From: an uncultured Alphaproteobacteria bacterium
GTDB lineage: Bacteria; Pseudomonadota; Alphaproteobacteria; Rhodobacterales; Rhodobacteraceae
Direction of reading: 5' to 3'
Length of the DNA stretch: 64,000 bases
NCBI GenBank assembly: GCA_902524655.1
Contig: CABZEG010000004.1
Location: forward strand, 1-64,000
Both the position numbers and the translations under genes were made by a program. Of the stretch, positions 9,238 to 18,079 are shown piece by piece. Numbering within the stretch: position 1 is the stretch's first letter; every line of letters starts with the position of its first letter. The notes below the pieces were generated by a model. It was not told the origin of the DNA. It made no database searches and saw only the letters and a list, made by a program, of their open reading frames with translations.

Positions 9238-10536
9238 ATGAAAGACACGATCTTTGCTCTTTCGACTATACCTGGTCTTTCCGCTATTTCAGTATTTAGA
9301 ATATCAGGCCCCAATTCTTTTGCTGTTTTAAAAAAAATAACAAAAGGAAAATTTCCGGATAACAGATATGCAACTTTAAAAAGGATTTTTTGGGAGGGAG
9401 AGGTAATTGATAAATGCATTGTTATTACGTTTTGCAAAAATAAAAGTTACTCTGGTGAGAAAATGGTAGAGATCCATTGTCATGGCAGTATTGCTATCAT
9501 CGAGAAAATAGTTGCTATTTTAATGGAGTGTGGACAGGAACTGAACCTTAGACTTGCAGAGGAGGGAGAATTTACAAGACAAGCGTTTTATAACGGAAAA
9601 TTGGATCTTATCCAGGTCGAAGGATTATCTGATTTATTAAAAGCAGAAACGGAAGCCCAAAGAAAAATATCCCTAAATTCATTAGACGGAATTGTTTCTA
9701 AAAAAGTGAGTATTTGGCGGTCGCAAATTATTTCAATACTAGCATTTTTGGAGGCTGATATAGATTTTAATGATCAAGGTTTGGGTGAAATACAGGTCTT
9801 GAGCATGATATCAGACCTTATACAAGTCTTAAAAAAGGAAAGTGAAACTTTTGAGAAAATAAAGCCATTAAAAGAAGGCTTAGAAATCGCCATAATTGGT
9901 CCACCAAATGTGGGAAAATCAACATTGATAAACCATTTATCAAAAAGAGAAGTTTCCCTTACCTCAAGGATAGCAGGCACCACAAGAGATATAATAGAGT
10001 CTAAAGTTCATATAAATGGGATAAATGTAACTTTTCTAGACACTGCAGGTCTTAGAGAGACAAACGATACAATTGAAAAAAAGGGAATCGCAGCAATAAA
10101 AAAACGACTTAAGACTGCCGTTTTAAAAGTTTTCCTCATTAACAAGGAGGCAGATCTCAAGGGTATTGGTGTAAAGATAGGTTGTGATGATCTCGTTTTT
10201 AAAGCTAAGGCTGATCGAGGAAATAAGACAAGATTTTCTGGTATATCAGGGAAGACTGGTTTAGGTGTGAAAGAGGCAATTGGTTTGATAGAGAAAAAAT
10301 TACCTAGGTATTATATAAATAAAGGTAGTATAACGACACTCCGCCAACAATCAAAAATTGACAGCTTACTAGATCATTTATCTGAATTGACGGTGGATAT
10401 AAAGGAAGAGAAAGATGTTGAGCTTGTAGCTGAGAAAGGAAGGGACTGTCTGAAATTAATTGAAGAGTTAACTGGAAGAATAGACACTGAAGAAGTTTTA
10501 GGTATTATATTTAAAAGTTTTTGTATAGGAAAGTAA
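9238..10536 (+). CDS. mnmE: tRNA modification GTPase MnmE (TrmE)
   Basis: With MnmG it makes the cmnm5 modification at U34 of several tRNAs. Domains in order: N-terminal formyl-THF-binding domain ([17 protein letters not shown]), a helical region, the inserted G domain with G1 GPPNVGKST, the segment GTTRDI and G3 DTAGLRE, and the C-terminal FCIGK with the conserved Cys. Length 432 is normal. It starts 8 nt after the rho stop, and its stop codon touches the first parS site. Confidence 0.97.
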   Translation: MKDTIFALSTIPGLSAISVFRISGPNSFAVLKKITKGKFPDNRYATLKRIFWEGEVIDKCIVITFCKNKSYSGEKMVEIHCHGSIAIIEKIVAILMECGQELNLRLAEEGEFTRQAFYNGKLDLIQVEGLSDLLKAETEAQRKISLNSLDGIVSKKVSIWRSQIISILAFLEADIDFNDQGLGEIQVLSMISDLIQVLKKESETFEKIKPLKEGLEIAIIGPPNVGKSTLINHLSKREVSLTSRIAGTTRDIIESKVHINGINVTFLDTAGLRETNDTIEKKGIAAIKKRLKTAVLKVFLINKEADLKGIGVKIGCDDLVFKAKADRGNKTRFSGISGKTGLGVKEAIGLIEKKLPRYYINKGSITTLRQQSKIDSLLDHLSELTVDIKEEKDVELVAEKGRDCLKLIEELTGRIDTEEVLGIIFKSFCIGK

Positions 10537-10551
10537 GTTTCACGTGAAACA
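10536..10551. promoter_or_regulatory. parS centromere-like site 1 (ParB binding)
   Basis: AGTTTCACGTGAAACA differs from the 16-bp parS consensus TGTTTCACGTGAAACA only at the first base. It spans the junction between the mnmE stop and mnmG; the GTG start codon of mnmG (10544-10546) lies within the palindrome. parA and parB are encoded about 2.5 kb downstream. Confidence 0.9.
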
Positions 10552-12403
10552 TTTATTCGATGTAATCGTTGTTGGTGGCGGACATGCTGGCTCGGAAGCT
10601 GCTTATGCGGTAGCGAGAGCTGGCGGAAGGGTGGCACTAATTACAAAAAAAAGAAATCAAATTGGTGTTATGTCATGTAACCCTGCTATAGGTGGACTGG
10701 GAAAGGGACATCTGGTTAGGGAAATAGATGCCCTGGGTGGCCTCATGGGAGTTGCCGCGGATCTATCGGGGATTCAATTTCGATTATTAAATAAGTCAAA
10801 AGGGCCGGCTGTTCAGGGACCCAGAACACAATCCGACAGAGGTCTCTACAGAAAAGCTGTACAAACACTTTTAACCTCTGAGGAAAACATTAAAATTATT
10901 GAGGGCGAAGTTGTTGATATATTAATACAGAACGGAACGGTTAGGGGTGTAGAGTTAGCGGATAACACAAAGATAGATACAAACAGCCTTATACTCACCA
11001 CGGGGACCTTTTTAAATGGCTTAATAAGAGTTGGGGAAGAAAAAATTTCGGCAGGACGTGTCGGAGATTTTGCATCTATTAGATTGGCAAAAAAATTAAG
11101 AGAAGTAGGACTAAATACAGGAAGACTAAAAACAGGAACCCCCGCAAGGCTCTCATCTAAGACAATAGACTGGAATGTCTTAGAAATACAGAAAGCGGAT
11201 AAAAAACCGACACTGTTCTCATTTCTACATAAAAAACCTTTTCAAAGGCAAATCAGTTGCGGCATTACATTCACAAATAATATAACTCACGAAATAATAC
11301 GTGAAAACATCGAAAAGTCAGCTGTTTTTAATGGGTCTATAACTTCAAATGGTCCAAGATACTGCCCATCGATTGAAGATAAGGTTGTAAGATTCTCAGA
11401 TAAAGAGGAACACCAAGTTTTTTTGGAACCAGAAGGTTTAACCGACGATACAATTTATCCTAATGGTATCTCAACATCGTTGCCTAAGCACATTCAGGAG
11501 AAGTATATTAAATCTATCAGGGGATTAGAGAAGGTAAAAATACTGAAATATGGCTATGCCGTTGAATATGATTATGTAAACCCCAAAAGTTTAAAATCTT
11601 CTTTAGAATTAAAGAATACTAATGGACTTTTTCTCGCAGGACAAATTAATGGCACCACGGGTTACGAAGAAGCAGCTGCTCAAGGATTAATTGCTGGAAT
11701 CAATGCCTATCTATATGTGAAAAACAAAGAACCCTTTGTTTTGGATAGATCTGAGGCATATATGGGCGTAATGATTGATGATTTAGTAACAAGGGGCGTA
11801 ATAGAACCTTATAGAATGTTTACATCTAGAGCAGAGTTCAGACTGAGTTTGAGGTGCGATAACGCTGATATTAGACTTTCAGATAAAGGCTATAAAATTA
11901 ACTTAGTATCAGAAAGTAGGATGAAATTGGTAGAAAAGAAAAGAAGATCCATAAAAAATCTTACTATGTTTTCACAAAAACTTATGTTTTCTAATAGAGA
12001 ACTGGAGACTTTGGGAATAAATCACAAAAAAGACGGTAAAAAAAGATCTTTTCACGATATATTAGCTCTCAAAGGGATAGAAGATGAAATTTTGCGAAAA
12101 TTATGGGGTCATTTTTTTGATTATGGTTTGGATGTTCGTGAGTTTGTGCGAGCAGATGCTAAATATAATTATTATATTGAGAGACAAAAAAGTGATATAG
12201 ATAAGATGAGAAAAAATATAAATACTATTATCCCAAAAGATATTGATTTTAAAAAAATAGACGGGCTATCATCAGAACTAAGACATAAGCTGAGTGAAGC
12301 AAACCCACAACACATTCATGAAGCCAGTAAAATTGATGGAATGACACCAAGCGGATTAATGTTACTAATATCAAAAATTAATTCTTATAAGAAGACCGCT
12401 TGA
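10544..12403 (+). CDS. mnmG: tRNA uridine 5-carboxymethylaminomethyl modification enzyme MnmG (GidA)
   Basis: FAD-dependent partner of MnmE in U34 tRNA modification. FAD-binding [10 protein letters not shown] is at residues ~11-20, then [29 protein letters not shown] and the C-terminal GidA-associated domain. Length 619 is typical. The start is GTG and is embedded in parS site 1. A GGA-AAG stretch at 10527-10533 may serve as ribosome binding site. Its TGA stop overlaps the TTG start of rsmG (TTGA). Confidence 0.97.
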   Translation: MKHLFDVIVVGGGHAGSEAAYAVARAGGRVALITKKRNQIGVMSCNPAIGGLGKGHLVREIDALGGLMGVAADLSGIQFRLLNKSKGPAVQGPRTQSDRGLYRKAVQTLLTSEENIKIIEGEVVDILIQNGTVRGVELADNTKIDTNSLILTTGTFLNGLIRVGEEKISAGRVGDFASIRLAKKLREVGLNTGRLKTGTPARLSSKTIDWNVLEIQKADKKPTLFSFLHKKPFQRQISCGITFTNNITHEIIRENIEKSAVFNGSITSNGPRYCPSIEDKVVRFSDKEEHQVFLEPEGLTDDTIYPNGISTSLPKHIQEKYIKSIRGLEKVKILKYGYAVEYDYVNPKSLKSSLELKNTNGLFLAGQINGTTGYEEAAAQGLIAGINAYLYVKNKEPFVLDRSEAYMGVMIDDLVTRGVIEPYRMFTSRAEFRLSLRCDNADIRLSDKGYKINLVSESRMKLVEKKRRSIKNLTMFSQKLMFSNRELETLGINHKKDGKKRSFHDILALKGIEDEILRKLWGHFFDYGLDVREFVRADAKYNYYIERQKSDIDKMRKNINTIIPKDIDFKKIDGLSSELRHKLSEANPQHIHEASKIDGMTPSGLMLLISKINSYKKTA

Positions 12404-13020
12404 AAAAAGAAAAATTTACAAAAACACTAAATGTTTCACGTGAAACACTGAGCAATTTTTGTGAATATGAGGCTTTACTCTTGAAGTGGAACAAGAAAAT
12501 AAACCTTGTTTCAAAAAACACAATATCCGATATATGGGAGCGACACTTTCTAGATTCAGGTCAAATTATAAATTACGTAGACCCATCAGGAAAACGTTGG
12601 GTAGATGTTGGTTCTGGGGCTGGTTTCCCTGGATTGGTAGTTGCTTTATTGCTACGAGATAGAAAAATAGATTGTGATATAATTTTAGTGGAAAAAAACA
12701 AAAAAAAAGTTTTTTTTCTCAGTGAGATTATTAGAAAATTCAATTTGAGTGTTCAAGTTGTCAATGATAACATTGAATCATTAGAACCCTTAAATGCTGA
12801 CATCATAACCGCGAGAGCATTTTCAGAACTAAACAAATTAATCGAAATAGCCCTACACCATAGAAAAAAAGAGGGGATTTGTTTATTTTTAAAAGGTGAA
12901 AACTACAGGTTTGAATTAGATAAAACTTTAAATTATTGGTTTTTTGATTATGATGTTTTGAATAGCTTAAGCAGTTCTTCTGGAAAGATAATTAGAGTGG
13001 AAAACATTTTTAAACGATAA
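12400..13020 (+). CDS. rsmG: 16S rRNA (guanine-527 N7) methyltransferase RsmG (GidB)
   Basis: Methylates G527 of 16S rRNA using SAM. The SAM-binding motif [11 protein letters not shown] is near residue 68, preceded by the family segment RHFLDS. The protein starts at a TTG that overlaps the mnmG stop. Residues NVSRET near position 11 are encoded by a perfect parS site, a common arrangement in bacteria. Length 206 is normal. Confidence 0.96.
   Translation: MKKEKFTKTLNVSRETLSNFCEYEALLLKWNKKINLVSKNTISDIWERHFLDSGQIINYVDPSGKRWVDVGSGAGFPGLVVALLLRDRKIDCDIILVEKNKKKVFFLSEIIRKFNLSVQVVNDNIESLEPLNADIITARAFSELNKLIEIALHHRKKEGICLFLKGENYRFELDKTLNYWFFDYDVLNSLSSSSGKIIRVENIFKR
12432..12447. promoter_or_regulatory. 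parS centromere-like site 2 (perfect consensus)
   Basis: TGTTTCACGTGAAACA, an exact match to the parS consensus, lies inside the 5' coding region of rsmG, where it encodes part of NVSRET. It is 1.4 kb before parB. ParB should load here and spread as a CTP-dependent clamp. Confidence 0.95.
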
Positions 13021-13031
13021 AGGGGAATGGT

Positions 13032-13835
13032 ATCACTAATCCTTCAATTATATCTATTGCCAACCAAAAAGGTGGTGTAGGAAAAACAACAACCGCTATA
13101 AACCTATCTACAGCGCTTGCGGCTGTCAATTATAAGGTGTTGATTTTGGATCTAGATGCTCAAGGAAATGCATCAACCGGTTTAGGTGTTCCAAAAGAAG
13201 AACGGGAAAAATCCACTTATGATTTATTGACTGGCAAAGCGAGTTTGAAAGATGTAGTAAAAAAAACCAATATACCGTCTCTTTTTATTGCTCCCGCATC
13301 CACTGATTTATCGTCAATCGATGTAGACCTTTATGAGGAGAAGGATAGAGTTATTAAACTTCGCGAATTGTTATCACTAGAGAAATTTGAATTCGATTAC
13401 GTTTTAATTGACTGCCCACCATCTCTTAATCTTTTAACGATAAATTCAATGGTGGCTTCAAATTCTATTCTAGTTCCTTTACAGGCAGAATTTTTCGCTC
13501 TGGAAGGTCTGAGTCAATTGCTATTAACAGTAAGGGACATCAGATCAAAAATTAATCATGATTTGAAAGTTCATGGCATTGTATTGACTATGTTCGATAA
13601 AAGAAACAATTTGTCAGAACAAATTGAGGAAGATGTGAGAGGAAATCTTGGAGAGTTGGTGTACGACACAGTTATCCCAAGAAATGTCAGGGTCAGCGAA
13701 GCCCCCTCGTTTTCAATGCCAGCTATAATATATGATCATAAGTGTTCTGGGGCTATTGCATATCAAAAATTAGCAGCAGAATTTTTAAAGAGAGAAGATC
13801 ACTTTGAAAGAAGGAAAAATGAGTTCAAAAAATGA
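13032..13835 (+). CDS. parA: Chromosome partitioning ATPase ParA (Soj); start codon unclear
   Basis: Deviant Walker A ATPase that, with ParB-parS, segregates origins. The frame reads N-P-S-I-I-S-I-A-N then QKGGVGKTTTAINLSTALAA, followed by LDLDAQGNAS and DCPPSL. In frame, no ATG, GTG or TTG lies between the stop at 13011 and the Walker A; the first ordinary start is GTG 13137, which would delete the P-loop. Options are ATC 13032 (about 5 nt after AGGGGA), ATA 13017 overlapping the rsmG stop, or a one-base loss after the out-of-frame ATG at 13027. The start given is therefore a placeholder. The 3' end overlaps parB. Confidence 0.9.
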   Translation: MTNPSIISIANQKGGVGKTTTAINLSTALAAVNYKVLILDLDAQGNASTGLGVPKEEREKSTYDLLTGKASLKDVVKKTNIPSLFIAPASTDLSSIDVDLYEEKDRVIKLRELLSLEKFEFDYVLIDCPPSLNLLTINSMVASNSILVPLQAEFFALEGLSQLLLTVRDIRSKINHDLKVHGIVLTMFDKRNNLSEQIEEDVRGNLGELVYDTVIPRNVRVSEAPSFSMPAIIYDHKCSGAIAYQKLAAEFLKREDHFERRKNEFKK

Positions 13836-14724
13836 ACGAAAAAAAAGTTTGGGTAGAGGGCTTTCGTCTTTTTTAGATGTCAACAACTTTGATGATATAG
13901 TAAAAAGCAATAAAGATAAGGACCAAGTAAACAATACTACTAATAGCTCAAGTTATCTTCCAATAGAACAACTTGTTCCAAATCAAAAACAACCTCGAAA
14001 ATATTTTTCATCTGATGAACTGAAAAGCCTAGCCTCTTCGATAGAAGATACAGGGATAATACAACCTATACTTGTGAGGAAGAATAATGATATCTATGAA
14101 ATAGTAGCTGGTGAAAGGCGCTGGAGAGCTGCACAAATTGCGAAAATTCATGAAGTTCCAGTTTTGATTAAGGAGTTAACTGACGAAGAAGTTGTAAAAA
14201 TTTCAATAATTGAAAACATTCAAAGAGTAGACCTAAACCCAATAGAAGAAGCCAATTCTTACAATCAGTTAATACAAGACTTTGGTTATACCCAAGAAAA
14301 AGTTTCAGCCTCCTTGGGAAAATCAAGAAGTTACATTGCAAATTCTTTAAGACTTCTTTCACTGCCAGAAAGTATAGTTAGATTATTAAAAGAAGGTAAA
14401 CTGACGAGCGGACATGCAAGAGCTTTGGTAGGAGCTGAAAACTCTGAGTTTTTAGCAAGGAAAATAATAGAAGAGCATTTATCCGTAAGAGATATAGAAA
14501 ATATCGTAAAAAGAGGAACAACCAAAAATGACAATATAATAAAAAAGAAAACACTGGAAAAAAAAGATGTTGATACTATTAATTTAGAACAAGATTTAAA
14601 AATGGCCCTAGGTTTAAGCACAACCATAGATCACAATGAAAGTTCTGGGGGAGGAAGCATAATTATTAAATATAAAGACTTGGAACAATTGGATATATTT
14701 TGTTCAAAAATAATGAAAATCTGA
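13819..14724 (+). CDS. parB: Chromosome partitioning protein ParB (Spo0J)
   Basis: CTP-dependent DNA clamp that loads at parS. N-terminal LGRGLSSFLD resembles the ParA-stimulating tail; IQPILVRKN and the CTP-binding motif GERRWRAAQIA follow, then EENIQR-like IIENIQRVDLN, the helix-turn-helix around KSRSYIANSLRLL and a C-terminal dimerisation region. ATG 13819 is chosen because it sits behind AAGGA; an upstream TTG at 13804 would add five residues. It overlaps the parA end by 17 nt. Convergent with hemW, 4 nt apart. Confidence 0.96.
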   Translation: MSSKNERKKSLGRGLSSFLDVNNFDDIVKSNKDKDQVNNTTNSSSYLPIEQLVPNQKQPRKYFSSDELKSLASSIEDTGIIQPILVRKNNDIYEIVAGERRWRAAQIAKIHEVPVLIKELTDEEVVKISIIENIQRVDLNPIEEANSYNQLIQDFGYTQEKVSASLGKSRSYIANSLRLLSLPESIVRLLKEGKLTSGHARALVGAENSEFLARKIIEEHLSVRDIENIVKRGTTKNDNIIKKKTLEKKDVDTINLEQDLKMALGLSTTIDHNESSGGGSIIIKYKDLEQLDIFCSKIMKI

Positions 14725-14728
14725 GGTT

Positions 14729-15868
14729 TTAAAAGCAGTCTATTAGTGATCTAGCAATATAATCCAACACCCTTTTACCTTTCTCTCTTATAATAATTTC
14801 ATTTTCCTTAGACTTTATTAATTTGTTCTTTTCTAAATCCAATACCACTGGGCTAAGTTTTTCATAATCAAAAATTGATACTGGTATGTTTTTATATATT
14901 CTAAGGTTCATTATCAACCTCTCCTCCAAAAAAACTCTATTTTCTATTGGGATTGTCTTTGGGGTAGTTGAGTCTAAGGAAACGGTTTTCTTAACCCAAA
15001 TATCTGGACTCCTTTCTTCTTCAGTTGCGTATCTTTTTCCTGACATTGTTACTCGGCCATGTGCGCCCGGTCCTACGCCAATATAATCATTATACTGCCA
15101 GTACGAAATATTATGCTTGCAATTAAAACCCTTCCTCGCGAAATTCGATGTTTCATATTGCTTATAACCATTATTTTTACAAAGTTTTTTCGTTATTTCA
15201 AACATATCAGATACAGTTTTGTGTGTCGGTATACCTTTTAACAAGCCTCTTTTAAAGAGCTTATGGAAATAAGTGTTTTCTTCTATTGTAAGCTGATAGA
15301 GAGAAAGGTGTGGCGCACCTAACGATATTATTTGCAATAGCTCATCCTTCCAATCGTCAGAACTTTGGTATTGCCTTCCATATATAAAGTCGAGATTATA
15401 ATTTTTAAAAAAACTTTTAACGATTTCTATAGCTTCAATTGCTTTCTTTTTACTATGATCACGTCCTAAATTATCTAGATCTTTATTATTAAGTGCTTGT
15501 ACACCTACTGATACTCTATTTATACCAATGTCGCTAAACAACTTAAATTTTCTGGTTGATACACTATTTGGATTAGCTTCGATAGTAATCTCACAATCAT
15601 TATTTATAGTCCATAGACTATCGGATTTTTGCAGCACCATGTCCACAAAATCTGGCTCAAGAAGACTAGGCGTACCTCCACCAAAAAATATAGAGCTAAT
15701 TTCTCTTTCACCCAGTCTTGAAGACCATAATTCTAATGCTTTTAAATAGGCCTTAAGCCAATAAGATTGATTGGTGCTCTCTCTTTTATATGAATTGAAA
15801 TCGCAATAAGGACATTTAATACTACAAAATGGCCAGTGTATGTATATGGCTAACGAAGATTTTGACAT
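14729..15868 (-). CDS. hemW: Radical SAM heme chaperone HemW (HemN-like)
   Basis: The radical-SAM motif CSIKCPYC follows YIHWPF near residue 20, and FFGGGTPSLL, typical of HemN/HemW, comes soon after. The short N-terminus and position next to rdgB mark it as HemW, which carries heme, rather than the oxygen-independent coproporphyrinogen oxidase HemN. ATG 15868 is preferred over TTG 15880 because it avoids overlapping rdgB and keeps the usual short leader. Length ~379 fits. Confidence 0.92.
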   Translation of the reverse strand: MSKSSLAIYIHWPFCSIKCPYCDFNSYKRESTNQSYWLKAYLKALELWSSRLGEREISSIFFGGGTPSLLEPDFVDMVLQKSDSLWTINNDCEITIEANPNSVSTRKFKLFSDIGINRVSVGVQALNNKDLDNLGRDHSKKKAIEAIEIVKSFFKNYNLDFIYGRQYQSSDDWKDELLQIISLGAPHLSLYQLTIEENTYFHKLFKRGLLKGIPTHKTVSDMFEITKKLCKNNGYKQYETSNFARKGFNCKHNISYWQYNDYIGVGPGAHGRVTMSGKRYATEEERSPDIWVKKTVSLDSTTPKTIPIENRVFLEERLIMNLRIYKNIPVSIFDYEKLSPVVLDLEKNKLIKSKENEIIIREKGKRVLDYIARSLIDCF

Positions 15869-15870
15869 AT

Positions 15871-16482
15871 TCAAAAGCAAGCATTCAGTAAGTTATCCAT
15901 AGCTAAGCCCCTATGACTTATCTTATTTTTTTTCCATCTATCCATCTGGCCAAAAGTCTCAGTGTACCCATTGGGAAGAAAGACTGGATCATACCCATGA
16001 CCTTTTTCACCTTTACCAGGCCAAATTATTTCACCGTGTATTTTTCCTTCAAACTTTTCAAAATAATTATCTGGCCAATATAAAATTAAGGAGCAGATAA
16101 AATAAGCGTTGAAAGGCCCTGCTAAATTGGTTTCTTCAATTTTCTTTACTAATTTATTGGTAGCAAAATTGAAATCCCTTGATCCGTCATTCATAATAGC
16201 CCAATCCGCCGAAAAAATCCCCGGTGCATCATTCAAAATGTTGACGCAAAGTCCACTGTCATCTGCTAAACTAACCAAACCAGTCAATTTTGTCGCCTCT
16301 CTAGCCTTAATCAAGGAATTCTCCCAAAATTGCATACCATTCTCTATGGGTGGGATCCAGGAATATTGGCCAATATCCGTAATTTGGAAGTTTACCTCTC
16401 CAAACAAATGTTTAAACTCTTCTATTTTTCCAAAATTGTGGGTCGCTAACACTAATTCTTTTTCTTGAAATTTTCTATTCAT
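15871..16482 (-). CDS. rdgB: dITP/XTP pyrophosphatase RdgB (Ham1 family)
   Basis: Hydrolyses non-canonical purine nucleotides (XTP, dITP) to keep them out of DNA. Signature residues: LATHNFGKIEEF at the N-terminus, FWENSLIKAREA and LADDSGLCV with the catalytic acids, and a C-terminal SHRGLA motif. Length 203 is normal. It overlaps the upstream rph by 8 nt and precedes hemW by 2 nt, forming rph-rdgB-hemW. Confidence 0.96.
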   Translation of the reverse strand: MNRKFQEKELVLATHNFGKIEEFKHLFGEVNFQITDIGQYSWIPPIENGMQFWENSLIKAREATKLTGLVSLADDSGLCVNILNDAPGIFSADWAIMNDGSRDFNFATNKLVKKIEETNLAGPFNAYFICSLILYWPDNYFEKFEGKIHGEIIWPGKGEKGHGYDPVFLPNGYTETFGQMDRWKKNKISHRGLAMDNLLNACF

Positions 16483-17182
16483 TCAAAGCTGATTTCTGTA
16501 TTTTAACTATTTTTTCTATTCCTTTTGATGCCATAGAAAACATTGTCTCAAATTCCTCCTTTGAAAATGGTTTTTTTTCTGCAGAGCATTGAATTTCAAT
16601 TAACCCCCCCCTATCATCCATGACAAAATTAGCATCTGTCCAAGCTGCACTATCTTCTTGATAATTCAAGTCTAATTTTGGTTCTCCATCTATTATCCCA
16701 CATGATATCGCTGCTACGTGCCGGATAATTGGATCAAACTTTATCTGTCCACTTCTTACCAGAGAGTTGGTTGCAAGTTTTAGTGCGACCCAACCCCCAC
16801 AGATTGAGGCGCATCTAGTTCCACCGTCAGCCTCGATAACATCACAATCAATTATTATTTGCCTCTCACCCAGTGCAACTCTGTCAACAGCCACCCTTAA
16901 ACTTCTTCCAATCAATCTTTGTATTTCCTGTGTTCGACCACTTTGGCCAACCTGTTTAGACTCCCTTCTCATCCTTTCGCTTGTCGAGCCTGGTAGCATA
17001 CCATACTCCGCTGTTACCCATCCCATTCCGCTTTTTCTTAAGAAAGGCGGAACAGTTTCTTCTATAGTTGCCTTACAAATGACGCTAGTGTTACCAACTT
17101 TTATCAGACAAGAGCTTTCTACGTTTGTTAACAAATCAAAAGATATCGAAACATTTCTAATGTCTTGACTCAGCTTGTCCAT
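16475..17182 (-). CDS. rph: Ribonuclease PH
   Basis: Phosphorolytic 3'-5' exoribonuclease that trims tRNA precursors. Characteristic text: ETVPPFLRKSGMGWVTAEYG, LPGSTSERMRRESKQVGQSG, RTQEIQRLIGRSLR and IIDCDVIEADGGTR. ATG 17182 (M-D-K-L-S) gives 235 residues, the usual length; extending to 17233 would add 17 residues without family similarity. hrcA, often next to rph in alphaproteobacteria, is missing; grpE follows divergently. Confidence 0.96.
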   Translation of the reverse strand: MDKLSQDIRNVSISFDLLTNVESSCLIKVGNTSVICKATIEETVPPFLRKSGMGWVTAEYGMLPGSTSERMRRESKQVGQSGRTQEIQRLIGRSLRVAVDRVALGERQIIIDCDVIEADGGTRCASICGGWVALKLATNSLVRSGQIKFDPIIRHVAAISCGIIDGEPKLDLNYQEDSAAWTDANFVMDDRGGLIEIQCSAEKKPFSKEEFETMFSMASKGIEKIVKIQKSALNE

Positions 17183-17397
17183 ATTTTCACCAGTATGCTG
17201 TTTTTTTATTTGGATACATAAAGAATTAATCATTTAAATAAAGCAAGTTTAAATTAGGAAGTAAAACAATAAATCTTATATTTTTTGTATTTACAAGCCT
17301 TTAAATTCTTTAAATTCTTACATATATCTTATATACAGAAAATCGGATTTTATTAATTACCAAAAATGCAAGATTAAAATTGAAAATTACAACACTG

Positions 17398-17418
17398 CTT
17401 TTGTTTATCAGACAAAAG
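17398..17418 (+). other. Short inverted repeat in the grpE leader
   Basis: CTTTTGT and ACAAAAG form a perfect 7-bp stem around a 7-nt loop, 28 nt before the grpE ATG in the 264-bp rph/grpE divergent gap. It is neither a CIRCE element nor an obvious terminator. The rest of the gap is AT-rich, with no clear promoter; CTTATAT-like boxes near 17274 and 17325 lack a good CTTG partner. Confidence 0.35.
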
Positions 17419-17446
17419 TAAACTGTAAAACGGAAAGGTTGTTAAA

Positions 17447-18067
17447 ATGGGTAAAGAGGATGTAAGTATGGAATCAGAAGATCATGGTGAAACTCAGAAA
17501 AATGAGGAAGAAATCGTATCGTTGACTAACGACAGGGAAATGGACGCAGAAGATATCCAAGAGGAATCAAAAGAGGAAGAAAAAACATTAGATGAACTTA
17601 AAGAGGAAAATAAAATTCTCTCAGACAAAATGATGAGAGCCCTAGCGGAAACAGAAAATATAAGGAAAAAATTTTTTAAGGAAAAGAAAGATGCGGAAAT
17701 ATATGGTGGAACAAAGTTAGCTAGGGACCTATTGTCTGTGCTTGATAATTTAAATAGAGCGTTGGAAAGTGTAGATGATGAAATGATGGAAAAGCAAAAT
17801 GCCTTCCTCGAAGGAATTGAGCTTACAAAAAAAGAACTGCTAAACGCATTTTCAAACCACGATATTAATGAATTGGCTCCTCAAGAGGGAGAAAAATTTG
17901 ATCCAAAATTTCATCAAGCAATGTTTGAGGGCCCTCACACAGATATTGAAAAAGGAAATATTATTCAAGTAATGGCAAATGGTTTTACAATAGGGGAGAG
18001 ACTATTAAGGGCCGCGCAAGTAGGTGTGTCCTCAGGAATTATTCAGAATAAAAAAGGTGTGAATTAG
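17447..18067 (+). CDS. grpE: Nucleotide exchange factor GrpE
   Basis: Releases ADP from DnaK. An acidic, disordered N-terminus (residues 1-50) precedes a long coiled coil and the C-terminal beta domain with FDPKFHQAMFE and GFTIGERLLRAAQVGVS, the GrpE signature. Length 206 is normal. Convergent with mutS. A second in-frame ATG at 17468 would shorten it by seven residues. Confidence 0.96.
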   Translation: MGKEDVSMESEDHGETQKNEEEIVSLTNDREMDAEDIQEESKEEEKTLDELKEENKILSDKMMRALAETENIRKKFFKEKKDAEIYGGTKLARDLLSVLDNLNRALESVDDEMMEKQNAFLEGIELTKKELLNAFSNHDINELAPQEGEKFDPKFHQAMFEGPHTDIEKGNIIQVMANGFTIGERLLRAAQVGVSSGIIQNKKGVN

Positions 18068-18079
18068 GTGACATAATCT

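Noticed and set aside
13137-13835. parA starting at GTG 13137
   Set aside because: This would remove the Walker A motif (QKGGVGKTT), essential in the family and clearly encoded just upstream in the same frame.
15889-15900. TTATCCATA-like DnaA boxes within rdgB, nnr and other genes
   Set aside because: Isolated one-mismatch boxes in coding sequence are expected by chance in AT-rich DNA and do not cluster.
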